Made by a program: the position numbers and the translations under genes
Shown here: positions 21,529 to 29,379 of the stretch, in pieces
Position numbering within the stretch: the first letter of the stretch is position 1
Layout of the letters: every line of letters begins with the position of its first letter
Source: Candidatus Parcubacteria bacterium
GTDB taxonomy: Bacteria > Patescibacteriota > Patescibacteriia > UBA1558 > GWA2-36-10
DNA length: 29,379 nucleotides
Assembly: GCA_003599205.1 (NCBI GenBank)
Contig: QZJA01000016.1
Location: 1 to 29,379 of the forward strand
Direction: 5' to 3'
The notes under the pieces: generated by a model
The model's input: only the letters and a program-made list of their open reading frames with translations
Database searches by the model: none
Told to the model about the DNA's origin: nothing

Positions 21529-23000
21529 GTAACAAAAATAATAAAATTTGTACTAGGCAGGAAGATTATTCTCAGTGGTATCAAGATATTATTGAGGCGG
21601 CTGATTTGGCAGAATACGGACCAGTTAAAGGAACTATGGTTATCAAGCCATACGGCTATGCTATTTGGGAAAATATTCAGAAAATATTAGATCAGAAAAT
21701 AAAAAAAACCGGGCATAAAAATATGTATTTTCCGCTTTTGATACCAAAGTCTTTTTTGACAAAAGAAGCTAGTCATGTAGCAGGCTTTGCCAAAGAATGC
21801 GCAGTAGTTACTCATTATCGTTTGAAAAGCAATGATAAAGGTGAGATAGTAGTGGATGAAAAAGCTAAATTAGAAGAGGAGCTTATCATCCGTCCTACCT
21901 CAGAGACCATTATAAATAGTGTATTTTCTAAATGGGTGAGTTCTTGGCGTGATTTACCAATACTGATAAATCAGTGGGCTAATGTAGTTCGCTGGGAGAT
22001 GCGCACGCGTCCATTTTTGCGCACTTCAGAATTTTTGTGGCAAGAAGGGCATACAGCTCACGCTACTAATAAAGAAGCAGAAAAGGAAGCTAGAAAAATG
22101 TTGAAAGTCTACAAAGATTTTGTAGAAAAATATTTAGCTATGGCGGTTGTTGCCGGAGAAAAATCAGAGAGTGAAAAATTTGCCGGTGCTGATCGTACTT
22201 ACACTATAGAAGCTATAATGCAGGACGGTAAGGCACTACAGTCAGCCACTTCTCATAATCTTGGTCAGAACTTTGCCAAGGCTTTTGACATAAAATATTA
22301 TGATCAAAATAATGCTTTTCAGTATGTCTGGCAGACAAGCTGGGGCATGAGTACTAGAATCATCGGTGGTTTGATAATGACCCATAGTGATGATAAGGGT
22401 TTGGTTTTACCTCCTAACATAGCTCCGATCAAAGTTGTTGTGATACCAATACTTAAGAATAAAGAAGACAACACTGAGGTTTTAAATTTTGTAAATAAAG
22501 TAAAAGCTAATTTAAGAGGAGTAGGAAATTTTGAAATAGATGAGCGTGATAATGTCACTCCAGGTGCCAAGTTTAATGAATGGGAGAAAAAAGGCGTGCC
22601 GATAAGAATCGAAGTCGGGTTAAGAGATATAGAAAATAACTCAGTGATAATGGTGCGTAGAGATAATAGTGACAAACAATCTGTTGGGTTGAAAGATCTG
22701 GCAAAGACTGTAAAAGAAAACTTAAAAGATATTCAAGATTCATTGTATAAAAAGGCAGTTGATTTTAGATTAAAAAGAACCAAGATTGTTGATACTTGGG
22801 AAGAGTTTGTCACGGAAATAGAGAATAATAATTTTGTGTTGGCTCATTGGTCAGGGGATAAAGAAGATGAAGAGAAGATAAAGGCTAAGACCAATGCTAC
22901 TATAAGATGTCTGCCATTTGATCAAAAAAAAGAGTCAGGAATTTGTGTTTTTAGTAAAAAACCTTCTAAACAAAGAGTGTTGTTTGCCAAGGCCTATTAA
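21525..23000 (+). CDS. proS: Prolyl-tRNA synthetase (archaeal/eukaryotic type)
   Basis: The 491-aa class II synthetase charges tRNA-Pro. GPVKGTMVIKPYGYAIWENIQ near residues 32-52 is motif 1-like. RPTSETIINSVFSKWVSSWRDLP near 125-147 and RWEMRTRPFLRTSEFLWQEGHTAHA near 155-180 form the motif 2 region. TSWGMSTRIIGGLIMTHSDDKGLVLPP near 269-295 is motif 3. It lacks the ~180-residue editing insertion of the bacterial type and has the archaeal-type C-terminal extension, ending FAKAY. It overlaps the 97-aa gene by four bases. Confidence 0.93.
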   Translation: MSNKNNKICTRQEDYSQWYQDIIEAADLAEYGPVKGTMVIKPYGYAIWENIQKILDQKIKKTGHKNMYFPLLIPKSFLTKEASHVAGFAKECAVVTHYRLKSNDKGEIVVDEKAKLEEELIIRPTSETIINSVFSKWVSSWRDLPILINQWANVVRWEMRTRPFLRTSEFLWQEGHTAHATNKEAEKEARKMLKVYKDFVEKYLAMAVVAGEKSESEKFAGADRTYTIEAIMQDGKALQSATSHNLGQNFAKAFDIKYYDQNNAFQYVWQTSWGMSTRIIGGLIMTHSDDKGLVLPPNIAPIKVVVIPILKNKEDNTEVLNFVNKVKANLRGVGNFEIDERDNVTPGAKFNEWEKKGVPIRIEVGLRDIENNSVIMVRRDNSDKQSVGLKDLAKTVKENLKDIQDSLYKKAVDFRLKRTKIVDTWEEFVTEIENNNFVLAHWSGDKEDEEKIKAKTNATIRCLPFDQKKESGICVFSKKPSKQRVLFAKAY

Positions 23001-23056
23001 CTTGCTAAAATCCTTGAAAAATGGTAAGAAAAGTAAGCTAAACAGTATTATAAATA

Positions 23057-24109
23057 ATGATTCGTCGACTATTTAAAAATTTTAGTAAGGACATGGGTAT
23101 TGACCTGGGAACGGCCAATACTTTGGTTTATATCAAAGATCAAGGAATCGTCATCAACGAGCCTTCGGTGGTGGCTATTAACAACCGAAATGAAAAAATA
23201 GTGGCTGTTGGTGAAGACGCTAAAATCATGTTGGGTAAAACTCCAACTCATATTTCAGTTATTAGGCCTTTGGTGGACGGCATTATTTCTGATTTTGAAG
23301 TAACCGAAAAAATGATTAAACATTTTATTGATAAAGTTCATCGCGAATCATTTACTTTTGTGCCACGACCAAGAGTGGTTATTGCTATTCCGCTTGATAT
23401 AACTGAAGTAGAAAGAAAAGCAGTTGAAGATGCTGTCATGGGTGCAGGAGCATCAGAAGTTTTACTTATTGAGGAGCCAATGGCCGCGGCCATTGGTGCT
23501 GGTCTACCAATACAAGAAGCGTCAGGTAGTATGATAGTTGATATTGGTGGTGGAACTACAGAAATTGCGGTCATATCTTTGGGTGGTGTTGTTTCTTGGA
23601 AATCATTAAAATTAGCTGGAGATAAATTAAATGAAGCTATTATCCAGTATGCCCGAGATAAATTTAATATTTTGTTAGGGGAGCGTTCAGCTGAAAAAAT
23701 AAAAATTCAAATTGCTTCACTTTTGCCGGGGGATAAACCGATTGAGGCTATTATGCGCGGACGAGATTTGCTTACTGGTTTGCCAAAAGAAATAAAAATT
23801 ACTGATGCTAATGTGCGCGAAGCAATAATCAGGCCAATTAAACTCATAATTGATAATATAAAAGCTACTATTGAAAATACCCCACCGGAATTAGTAGCTG
23901 ATCTTTACGAAAAAGGAATGGTTTTGTCTGGCGGTGGTGCATTGCTTAAAGGTTTAGATAAACTAATTTCACAAGAAACAAGAATGCCGGTACATGTTAC
24001 TGATGAACCTCTGACAGCGGTTGTTCGTGGCACTGGTAAAGTTTTGGATGATTTATCAAACCTAAAGGACATTTTATTGCCCTCTACTAAAGATTCAGCA
24101 TTTCGTTAA
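23057..24109 (+). CDS. mreB: Rod-shape protein MreB, first copy
   Basis: The 350-aa actin homologue forms filaments beneath the membrane and guides elongation. MGIDLGTANTLVYIKDQGIV (residues 13-32) is phosphate-1, GSMIVDIGGGTTEIAVISLGG near 157-177 is phosphate-2, and KGMVLSGGGALLKGLDKLI near 287-305 is the adenosine motif. The first residues (MIRRLFKNFSKD) are basic and amphipathic and may bind the membrane. It is followed by mreC, mreD and the PBP2 gene, the standard elongasome order. A second MreB is encoded 3.6 kb downstream. Confidence 0.95.
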   Translation: MIRRLFKNFSKDMGIDLGTANTLVYIKDQGIVINEPSVVAINNRNEKIVAVGEDAKIMLGKTPTHISVIRPLVDGIISDFEVTEKMIKHFIDKVHRESFTFVPRPRVVIAIPLDITEVERKAVEDAVMGAGASEVLLIEEPMAAAIGAGLPIQEASGSMIVDIGGGTTEIAVISLGGVVSWKSLKLAGDKLNEAIIQYARDKFNILLGERSAEKIKIQIASLLPGDKPIEAIMRGRDLLTGLPKEIKITDANVREAIIRPIKLIIDNIKATIENTPPELVADLYEKGMVLSGGGALLKGLDKLISQETRMPVHVTDEPLTAVVRGTGKVLDDLSNLKDILLPSTKDSAFR

Positions 24110-24120
24110 ATAGCTAGACT

Positions 24121-24855
24121 ATGCTCAAACAAAATCTAAAAGTTTTTTTGATTCTGTTATTTACCGTGGTTTTTTTTATATTACTTAAAAACGGACAAAT
24201 ATTTGATTTGGGTTTAGTTTTTAGAAGCTCTCTTTTGTCAGAAAAAGCGATGTCTAATCTACTTAATCCGCCTGATGATATTCAAGAAGCATACAAGGAT
24301 CTTTTAGCAGAAAATAATCGATTGAAAGCTTTGGCTGATGAAAACCAACAACTGAAAGATCTTTTAGATTTTAAAAAAGAGAAACAATATAATTTATTGG
24401 TAGCCAATGTTTTGAGTCGTGATCCAGTCAATAGAAATGTTCTTATTTTAGATGCCGGTGCTAATGAAGGTGTAGCTATTGGTCAAGCGATAGTAGTTAA
24501 CAATGGTATTATAGTAGGAAAAGTAATAGACGTTACTACTGATTCTTGCGAAGTTAGGCTATTGATAGATAAACAGACAAAATTAGGTGTAAAGATAGGA
24601 GAAGAGCATCGGATTTCTGGTTTATTGTCGGGATCTCTTGGTCTGACAATGGAGTTGAGCTATATACCACAAAATCAGGAAGTGAAAAAGAATGACTTGG
24701 TAGTAACGGCCGATTTAGAAGCTGGTATCCCTCAGGGTTTGGTAGTTGGTCGGGTAGAGGAAATTGAATATTCAGAGGGTGAACTTTTTAAAAAGGCCTC
24801 AGTTTCACCATTGATTGATTATGATACCCTAGCAATAGTAGCTATAATAAAATGA
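24121..24855 (+). CDS. mreC: Rod-shape-determining protein MreC
   Basis: The 244-aa protein has one N-terminal membrane helix (about residues 8-24), a coiled coil (about 58-85, with EAYKDLLAENNRLKALADENQQLKDLL) and an extracytoplasmic beta-barrel region. The barrel contains RDPVNRNVLILDAGANEGVAIGQ near 101-123 and DLVVTADLEAGIPQGLVVGRV near 194-214. These are the family hallmarks. MreC links MreB to PBP2. Its gene lies 11 bases after mreB and overlaps mreD by 4 bases. Confidence 0.92.
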   Translation: MLKQNLKVFLILLFTVVFFILLKNGQIFDLGLVFRSSLLSEKAMSNLLNPPDDIQEAYKDLLAENNRLKALADENQQLKDLLDFKKEKQYNLLVANVLSRDPVNRNVLILDAGANEGVAIGQAIVVNNGIIVGKVIDVTTDSCEVRLLIDKQTKLGVKIGEEHRISGLLSGSLGLTMELSYIPQNQEVKKNDLVVTADLEAGIPQGLVVGRVEEIEYSEGELFKKASVSPLIDYDTLAIVAIIK

Positions 24856-25358
24856 TTATGAAATATATAGTTATCATTTTAATGTATCTAATAGGTATTT
24901 ACTCATTTTTGATGCTCAGTTTTCTAAATAATGGTTGGCAATACGTGCAGCCATTTTTAGTCATAGTCTTGCTAGTTTATTTTAATATTAATAATGATTG
25001 GCTTTATTATACTTTTGCGCTTATCTGTGGTTTGACAATTGATGCTTTTAGTGGAGTATTTGGTCTGCACGCCATAATATATTTAGCTATAATCTTTATT
25101 TTAAAAAATTTACAACTTAGTATTTTGACTTCAAAAAATATTTTAACTATATTGTTGCTTACTATTTTATCATTTATTATTTTTTGGCTTTTATTCTGGG
25201 CAACAAATTTTATTGCTAGTTGGGATTTGTATAGTTTCTCCCAACAGTCATGGAAATACATATTTAGAGCACTAGGTGTAGATACTTTGCTTATTATTTT
25301 GTTACATTTGTTGTATTTTAATTTTTTCTTAAGGAAACATGTCACACAATCCTTTTAA
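24852..25358 (+). CDS. mreD: Rod-shape-determining protein MreD
   Basis: The 168-aa protein is almost wholly hydrophobic, with about five membrane helices, and the context (between mreC and the PBP2 gene) makes it MreD. GLTIDAFSGVFGLHAIIYLAI near residues 57-77 is the recognisable family segment. A second ATG at 24858 could be used. It overlaps mreC by 4 and the PBP2 gene by 20 bases, suggesting strict translational coupling. Confidence 0.87.
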   Translation: MIMKYIVIILMYLIGIYSFLMLSFLNNGWQYVQPFLVIVLLVYFNINNDWLYYTFALICGLTIDAFSGVFGLHAIIYLAIIFILKNLQLSILTSKNILTILLLTILSFIIFWLLFWATNFIASWDLYSFSQQSWKYIFRALGVDTLLIILLHLLYFNFFLRKHVTQSF

Positions 25359-27243
25359 AATTCAAGAAGGATCAATACGTGACGCCAAAGTTAGTGGATT
25401 TGTTTCTGGCAGACAGAGTGGCGATCATGTTGATTTTGACAGCTTTGGAAAATTTCAAAGGTTGGGTAAATTTTTTGGAGATAAAAAGATAAATATTTTA
25501 TTCTTTGTCTTTTTTGCTTTTATTGTTATTTTATTTTTGAGAGCTTTTTATCTGCAAGGAATAAGTGGTGATTATTATCGCGGAATAGCTGAAGGTAACC
25601 GTATTCGCTCAGATATTATTAGAGCTAATCGGGGCTTGATTTACGATCGTTTTGGAGAGCCATTGGTGAAAAATGTTTCTTATTTTTTCCTTTATATAAA
25701 ACCTAAACTGTTGCCGGAAGACGATTTGCTTAGAATGGATTTATTGGATGATTTGGTTGATATTTTATCTTTAGAAAAAGGCGATTTAGAAAATAGGATT
25801 TACGAAAATATAAAAAAATCAGACAAATCACTAGTTTATGAAAACCTTCCTTATGAGTTGGCTCTTAAATTGATGATAATGTCAGAAGAAAATCCTAGCA
25901 TTGAAGTCAGTTACGAGCCAAGGAGACAATACTTTACTAATTACGGTTTAGCCCATGCCTTAGGCTACCTGGGTGAAGTGAGCGAGGACGACATAAGACT
26001 TAAGGCTTATAATTATCATGATAGAATAGGCAAGACTGGTTTGGAATATGTTTATCAAGATGTGCTAAAAGGTCAAAACGGTATTAGACAAGTAGAGGTT
26101 GATGCTTTGTTTAGAGAAAAAAATATAATTTCCATGACTGAACCAGTTGATGGTGAAGATTTAATTTTGACTATTGATGCCAAGGCTCAAGAGAAATTGT
26201 ATGAGATAATGCGAAATGTTAGTGAACAATATAATAAACCGAAAATGGCAGCTGTAGTGCTTGATGCTAAAGATGGTGGCGTTTTAGCCGTAGCATCTTT
26301 ACCGGCTTATGATAATAATATCTTTACTACTGTTTTGAATACTGATGAGTACAATAAGATAATCAGCGATGTTGATACTCCACTTCTTAATCGAGCTATT
26401 TCTGGTGCTTATCCTTTGGGTTCAGTTTTTAAGCCAATCATAGCCGCTGGAGCTTTACAAGAAGAAATAGTCAATGATAATTTTACAGTTGATAGTGTCG
26501 GTGGTATTACAGTCGGTGATAGATTTTTTCCTGATTGGCGTCCAGGTGGTCATGGACGAACAGATATTTATTGGGCTTTAGCTGATTCAGTTAACACCTA
26601 TTTTTATTCAGTTGGTGGTGGCAATAACCAATGGTTGAGCTTAGGCCTTGGCTCGGAAAAAATCATTGAATATGCTACTAAATTCGGTCTCGGCAAGACT
26701 ATCGGTATAGATGATACCAATGAAGCTAGTGGTTTTTTGCCGTCTAAGGAATGGAAGGAAGAGACTTTTGGAGAAAGATGGTATCTGGGCGATACTTACA
26801 ATTTGTCTATTGGCCAAGGATATATGCTGGCTACACCTTTGCAAGCCGCTACCATGATGTCATATTTTGCCAACAATGGCCTGGCTTATAAGCCTCATTT
26901 TATCAAAGAAACTAAAAATGGGGACAAAATAACCCCTTATGAGCCTCAAGTTTTTTTGACGAATATCATATCATCTGATAATTTAAATATAATAAGAAAA
27001 GGTCTAAGGATGACAGTCACTGACGGTACAGCTAAAAGTATGCAGTCAGTAGCGGTAAAAGTCGCCGCCAAGACAGGAACGGCTCAATTTAGAAATGATA
27101 AGACGCCTCATTCCTGGTTAGCAGCTTTTGCTCCCTATGATGATGCCAAATTATCATTGGCAATCTTAGTAGAAGAAGGTGGCGATATCGGTGTGGCAGT
27201 CGTAGTGGCTCGGCAGTTTATGGAATGGTATTTTTCCCAATAA
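25339..27243 (+). CDS. mrdA: Penicillin-binding protein 2 (elongation transpeptidase)
   Basis: The 634-aa class B PBP cross-links peptidoglycan. It has a ~50-residue cytoplasmic N-terminus and a membrane helix at about 51-70. The pedestal domain carries RSDIIRANRGLIYDRFGEPL (90-109). The transpeptidase has active site Ser362 in SVFK (362-365), SVN at 417-419 and KTGT at 578-581, so all three catalytic motifs are present. The motif 1 context reads YPLGSVFKP where YPPGSTFKP is usual. Its place after mreBCD fits the elongasome; RodA is not in the window. Confidence 0.94.
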   Translation: MSHNPFKIQEGSIRDAKVSGFVSGRQSGDHVDFDSFGKFQRLGKFFGDKKINILFFVFFAFIVILFLRAFYLQGISGDYYRGIAEGNRIRSDIIRANRGLIYDRFGEPLVKNVSYFFLYIKPKLLPEDDLLRMDLLDDLVDILSLEKGDLENRIYENIKKSDKSLVYENLPYELALKLMIMSEENPSIEVSYEPRRQYFTNYGLAHALGYLGEVSEDDIRLKAYNYHDRIGKTGLEYVYQDVLKGQNGIRQVEVDALFREKNIISMTEPVDGEDLILTIDAKAQEKLYEIMRNVSEQYNKPKMAAVVLDAKDGGVLAVASLPAYDNNIFTTVLNTDEYNKIISDVDTPLLNRAISGAYPLGSVFKPIIAAGALQEEIVNDNFTVDSVGGITVGDRFFPDWRPGGHGRTDIYWALADSVNTYFYSVGGGNNQWLSLGLGSEKIIEYATKFGLGKTIGIDDTNEASGFLPSKEWKEETFGERWYLGDTYNLSIGQGYMLATPLQAATMMSYFANNGLAYKPHFIKETKNGDKITPYEPQVFLTNIISSDNLNIIRKGLRMTVTDGTAKSMQSVAVKVAAKTGTAQFRNDKTPHSWLAAFAPYDDAKLSLAILVEEGGDIGVAVVVARQFMEWYFSQ

Positions 27244-27285
27244 TCTGCTAAGCTTAATTTTACTTTTAATTAAATAAAAATAGAT

Positions 27286-27747
27286 ATGGAAAAGAAGATT
27301 TTGACCAAGGAAGGCTTGGCGAAATTACAAGAAGAGCTTGTCTACCTTAAAGATGAAAAAAGGTATCAAGTAGCAGATCGCATCAAGCAAGCCAAAGAAT
27401 TTGGTGACTTATCAGAAAACGCGGAATATCAGGAAGCAAAAGAAGAACAAGCTTTTGTTGAAGGGCGTATTCTTGAGTTAGAAAATTTGGTAAAAACAGC
27501 AGCAGTAGCTGAGAATTATAACAGCAACGGCAAGGTGAACGTCGGCTCAAAAGTTTTATTGGAAAAAAATAATCAGGAAAAAACAGAGTTTACCATTGTT
27601 GGTAGTACCGAATCAGATCCTATAAATCGTAAGATATCGTTAGAGTCACCATTAGCACAAGTATTGCTAGATAAAAAAGTTGGTGATAGTGTGGAGTTAG
27701 AACTACCGGTGGGCAAGGTCGTTTATAAAATAATAGAAATAAACTAA
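27286..27747 (+). CDS. greA: Transcription elongation factor GreA
   Basis: The 153-aa protein rescues backtracked RNA polymerase. The N-terminal antiparallel coiled coil includes LTKEGLAKLQEELVYLKDEK near 6-25 and the tip DLSENAEYQEAKEEQAFVEG near 41-60, whose acidic residues reach the polymerase active site. The C-terminal FKBP-like domain has VNVGSKVLLE and ISLESPLAQVLLDKKVGD. Length is typical. It sits 42 bases after the PBP2 gene and abuts the second mreB directly. Confidence 0.95.
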   Translation: MEKKILTKEGLAKLQEELVYLKDEKRYQVADRIKQAKEFGDLSENAEYQEAKEEQAFVEGRILELENLVKTAAVAENYNSNGKVNVGSKVLLEKNNQEKTEFTIVGSTESDPINRKISLESPLAQVLLDKKVGDSVELELPVGKVVYKIIEIN

Positions 27748-28761
27748 ATGTTTATCAAAAAAATCGGCATTGACTTGGGCACTACTTATACTTTGGTCTA
27801 TATACCAAAGCGGGGTATTGTAATAAATGAGCCTTCAGTGGTGGCGGTTTCTGTTTTGGATAAAAAAGTAATGGCCGTAGGTGATGAAGCCAAAGAGATG
27901 ATTGGTCGTACTCCTGATTCTATTATTGCTGCTAGGCCACTCAAAAACGGTGTTATAGCTGATTATCGCACTACTGAGAGTATGTTGCGTTATTTTATCA
28001 ATAAAGCTGTCGGTGGCATGAAAATATTTAGGCCAGAGGTAATGATTGCTGTACCGGCCGGTATCACCTCTACCGAAAGAAGAGCAGTGATTGATGCTAC
28101 CTTAAATGCTGGCGCTAAAGCAGCTTATATCATCCGCGAACCAATTGCTGCTGCTATTGGTGCTGATATTCCTATTGGCAGCGCCTCTGGGCACATGATT
28201 GTTGACATGGGTGGTGGCACCAGTGAAATTGCTGTTATTTCTTTGGGTGGTATCGTGGCCAATACTTCTGTTAGAATAGGTGGCAATAAATATGATGCCG
28301 CTATCGGTGAGTATATTAAGAAAAAATATAATTTGGCTATTGGTGAAAGAAGTGCTGAGGAAGTGAAGATAAAAATTGGTTCAGCTCAATTTTTACCCAA
28401 AGATGAAAAATTATATATGGATATCAAGGGCCGTGATATGATAACTGGTCTACCACGAACTGTTAATGTCAGTTCAGACGATATTACTGAAGCCTTACAA
28501 AACGAACTTCAGGGCATAATTTCAGCGGTTAAATCCGTCTTGTATCAGACTCCACCTGAATTATCAGCTGACATTATGGATAAAGGAATGGTTTTGTCTG
28601 GGGGTACTTCACTGCTTCGCAATATGGATAAATTAATAGCTCAAGCAACTGGTGTGCCAGCTTACGTGGCGGATGAAGCCTTGCTTTGTGTAGCCCGAGG
28701 CACTGGTATTGCTTTGGAAAATTTGGAATCATATAAACGTAGTATTTTATCAGCTAAATAA
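27748..28761 (+). CDS. mreB: MreB paralogue, second copy
   Basis: This 337-aa copy shares all actin-fold motifs with the first: KIGIDLGTTYTLVYIPKRGIV (phosphate-1), GHMIVDMGGGTSEIAVISLGG (phosphate-2) and KGMVLSGGTSLLRNMDKLI (adenosine). It lacks most of the basic N-terminal extension, beginning MFIKKIGIDLG. Sequence differences are spread over the length, so it is an old duplication rather than a recent repeat. It starts right after the greA stop, and its TAA shares one base with the ATG of the glycosyltransferase gene. It may form mixed filaments with the first or have a separate envelope task. Confidence 0.93.
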   Translation: MFIKKIGIDLGTTYTLVYIPKRGIVINEPSVVAVSVLDKKVMAVGDEAKEMIGRTPDSIIAARPLKNGVIADYRTTESMLRYFINKAVGGMKIFRPEVMIAVPAGITSTERRAVIDATLNAGAKAAYIIREPIAAAIGADIPIGSASGHMIVDMGGGTSEIAVISLGGIVANTSVRIGGNKYDAAIGEYIKKKYNLAIGERSAEEVKIKIGSAQFLPKDEKLYMDIKGRDMITGLPRTVNVSSDDITEALQNELQGIISAVKSVLYQTPPELSADIMDKGMVLSGGTSLLRNMDKLIAQATGVPAYVADEALLCVARGTGIALENLESYKRSILSAK

Positions 28762-29379
28762 TGAAGGAATTAACTATTGGTTTAGAAGCAACTCGAGCCA
28801 ACAAACAGTACAAAACTGGTACTGAGTGGTATGCTTGGCATCTGCTCCAAGAGTTTAAAAAAATAGACAATAAAAATAAATTTATTGTCTATTATAATGA
28901 ATATTTAGCCGGTGAGCTCACAGATGCGCCGGGTAATTTTTATTTTAAGAGATTAGTTTGGCCGTTTCGTAAATTTTGGACACATATTCGTCTTAGTTTT
29001 GAGTTGTTGAAAAATCCGGTAGATAAATTTTTTGCTTCCAACGCTGTTCCAATTTTTACCCGTGGTCAAATAATAGTCACTATTCACGATCTTGGTTTTT
29101 ATCGAAATCCAAAATTATATCATCCACTAGAACTTTGGTACCAGCGTTGGTCACATCGTCTGGCTATAAAAAAGGCAGATAAAATAATTGCTGTTTCTCA
29201 AGAAACTAAACGTGATATTATAAAATATTTTCCTAATGCCGAAAATAAAATAAAAGTCATATACCATGGCTGGGACAAAGAAGTTTTTGGCAATATCAGT
29301 GAAGATGAAAGTGAATCTTACAAAGAGCAACATGACTTACCAGATAAATATATTTTATATATCGGTCGTTTGGAAACAA
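28761..29379 (+). CDS. GT4-type glycosyltransferase, 3' end cut by window edge
   Basis: The first ~206 residues are visible and open to the edge. IIVTIHDLGFYRNPKL near 110-125, ADKIIAVSQETKRDIIKYF near 138-156 and KIKVIYHGWD near 163-172 form the N-terminal Rossmann domain of retaining GT-B enzymes. YILYIGRLE at about 197-205 begins the donor-binding domain. Such enzymes add a sugar from a nucleotide donor, often to a cell-surface polymer. The start overlaps the second mreB stop by one base (TAATG). Sugar and acceptor cannot be read. Confidence 0.87.
   Translation, partial: MKELTIGLEATRANKQYKTGTEWYAWHLLQEFKKIDNKNKFIVYYNEYLAGELTDAPGNFYFKRLVWPFRKFWTHIRLSFELLKNPVDKFFASNAVPIFTRGQIIVTIHDLGFYRNPKLYHPLELWYQRWSHRLAIKKADKIIAVSQETKRDIIKYFPNAENKIKVIYHGWDKEVFGNISEDESESYKEQHDLPDKYILYIGRLET

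Overview
The window looks like a chromosome segment of a Patescibacteria (CPR-type) bacterium. The evidence is AT-rich DNA, tightly packed and often overlapping short operons, several conserved proteins of a kind usual in that group (the PD-(D/E)XK/Fe-S protein, the 534-aa membrane protein, the Asp-box lipoprotein), an archaeal/eukaryotic-type prolyl-tRNA synthetase, and PduL plus acetate kinase for energy. I do not assign a class.

Region 1 (1-5852) is a defence-like segment. On the minus strand lies a Type III restriction-modification pair: mod is complete and res runs off the left edge. A ~660-base non-coding stretch full of inverted repeats follows. Then comes a plus-strand operon: an unrecognised 84-aa protein, a 107-aa XRE-type HTH protein, a 308-aa retron-type reverse transcriptase, and a PD-(D/E)XK nuclease with a probable Fe-S cluster. 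The non-coding stretch holds a plausible msr-msd RNA, so I read this as a retron of unfamiliar composition. A hairpin terminator and a minus-strand tRNA-Gln(TTG) close the region.

Region 2 (about 6000-9420, minus strand) differs from the rest. It is GC-richer, has strong Shine-Dalgarno sites, and encodes secreted or lipid-anchored proteins. Its transcription begins with two tandem cyclic di-GMP class II (c-di-GMP-II) riboswitches, each followed by its own intrinsic terminator. These precede a 56-aa protein, a receiver-like protein with Glu at the phosphoacceptor position, and a 21-aa membrane microprotein candidate. A second unit, with a good sigma70-type promoter, encodes a 6-bladed beta-propeller protein, a lipoprotein and a 79-aa secreted peptide. 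This looks like horizontally acquired, c-di-GMP-controlled cargo; a chimeric assembly is the alternative.

Region 3 (9541-29379, plus strand) is housekeeping: a conserved membrane protein and a SpoU-type RNA methylase; a small membrane protein with PfkB-family kinase, PduL and acetate kinase (acyl-CoA to acyl phosphate to ATP); RecJ and RNase HI; DNA polymerase III delta' with an Asp-box beta-propeller lipoprotein; ribosome recycling factor, RseP-like protease, a small conserved protein and ProS; then the cell-shape cluster mreB-mreC-mreD-PBP2, followed by greA, a second mreB and a glycosyltransferase cut by the right edge.

The two most notable items are the retron locus (about 2796-4859, perhaps to 5616) and the tandem c-di-GMP-II riboswitch leader (9077-9350).
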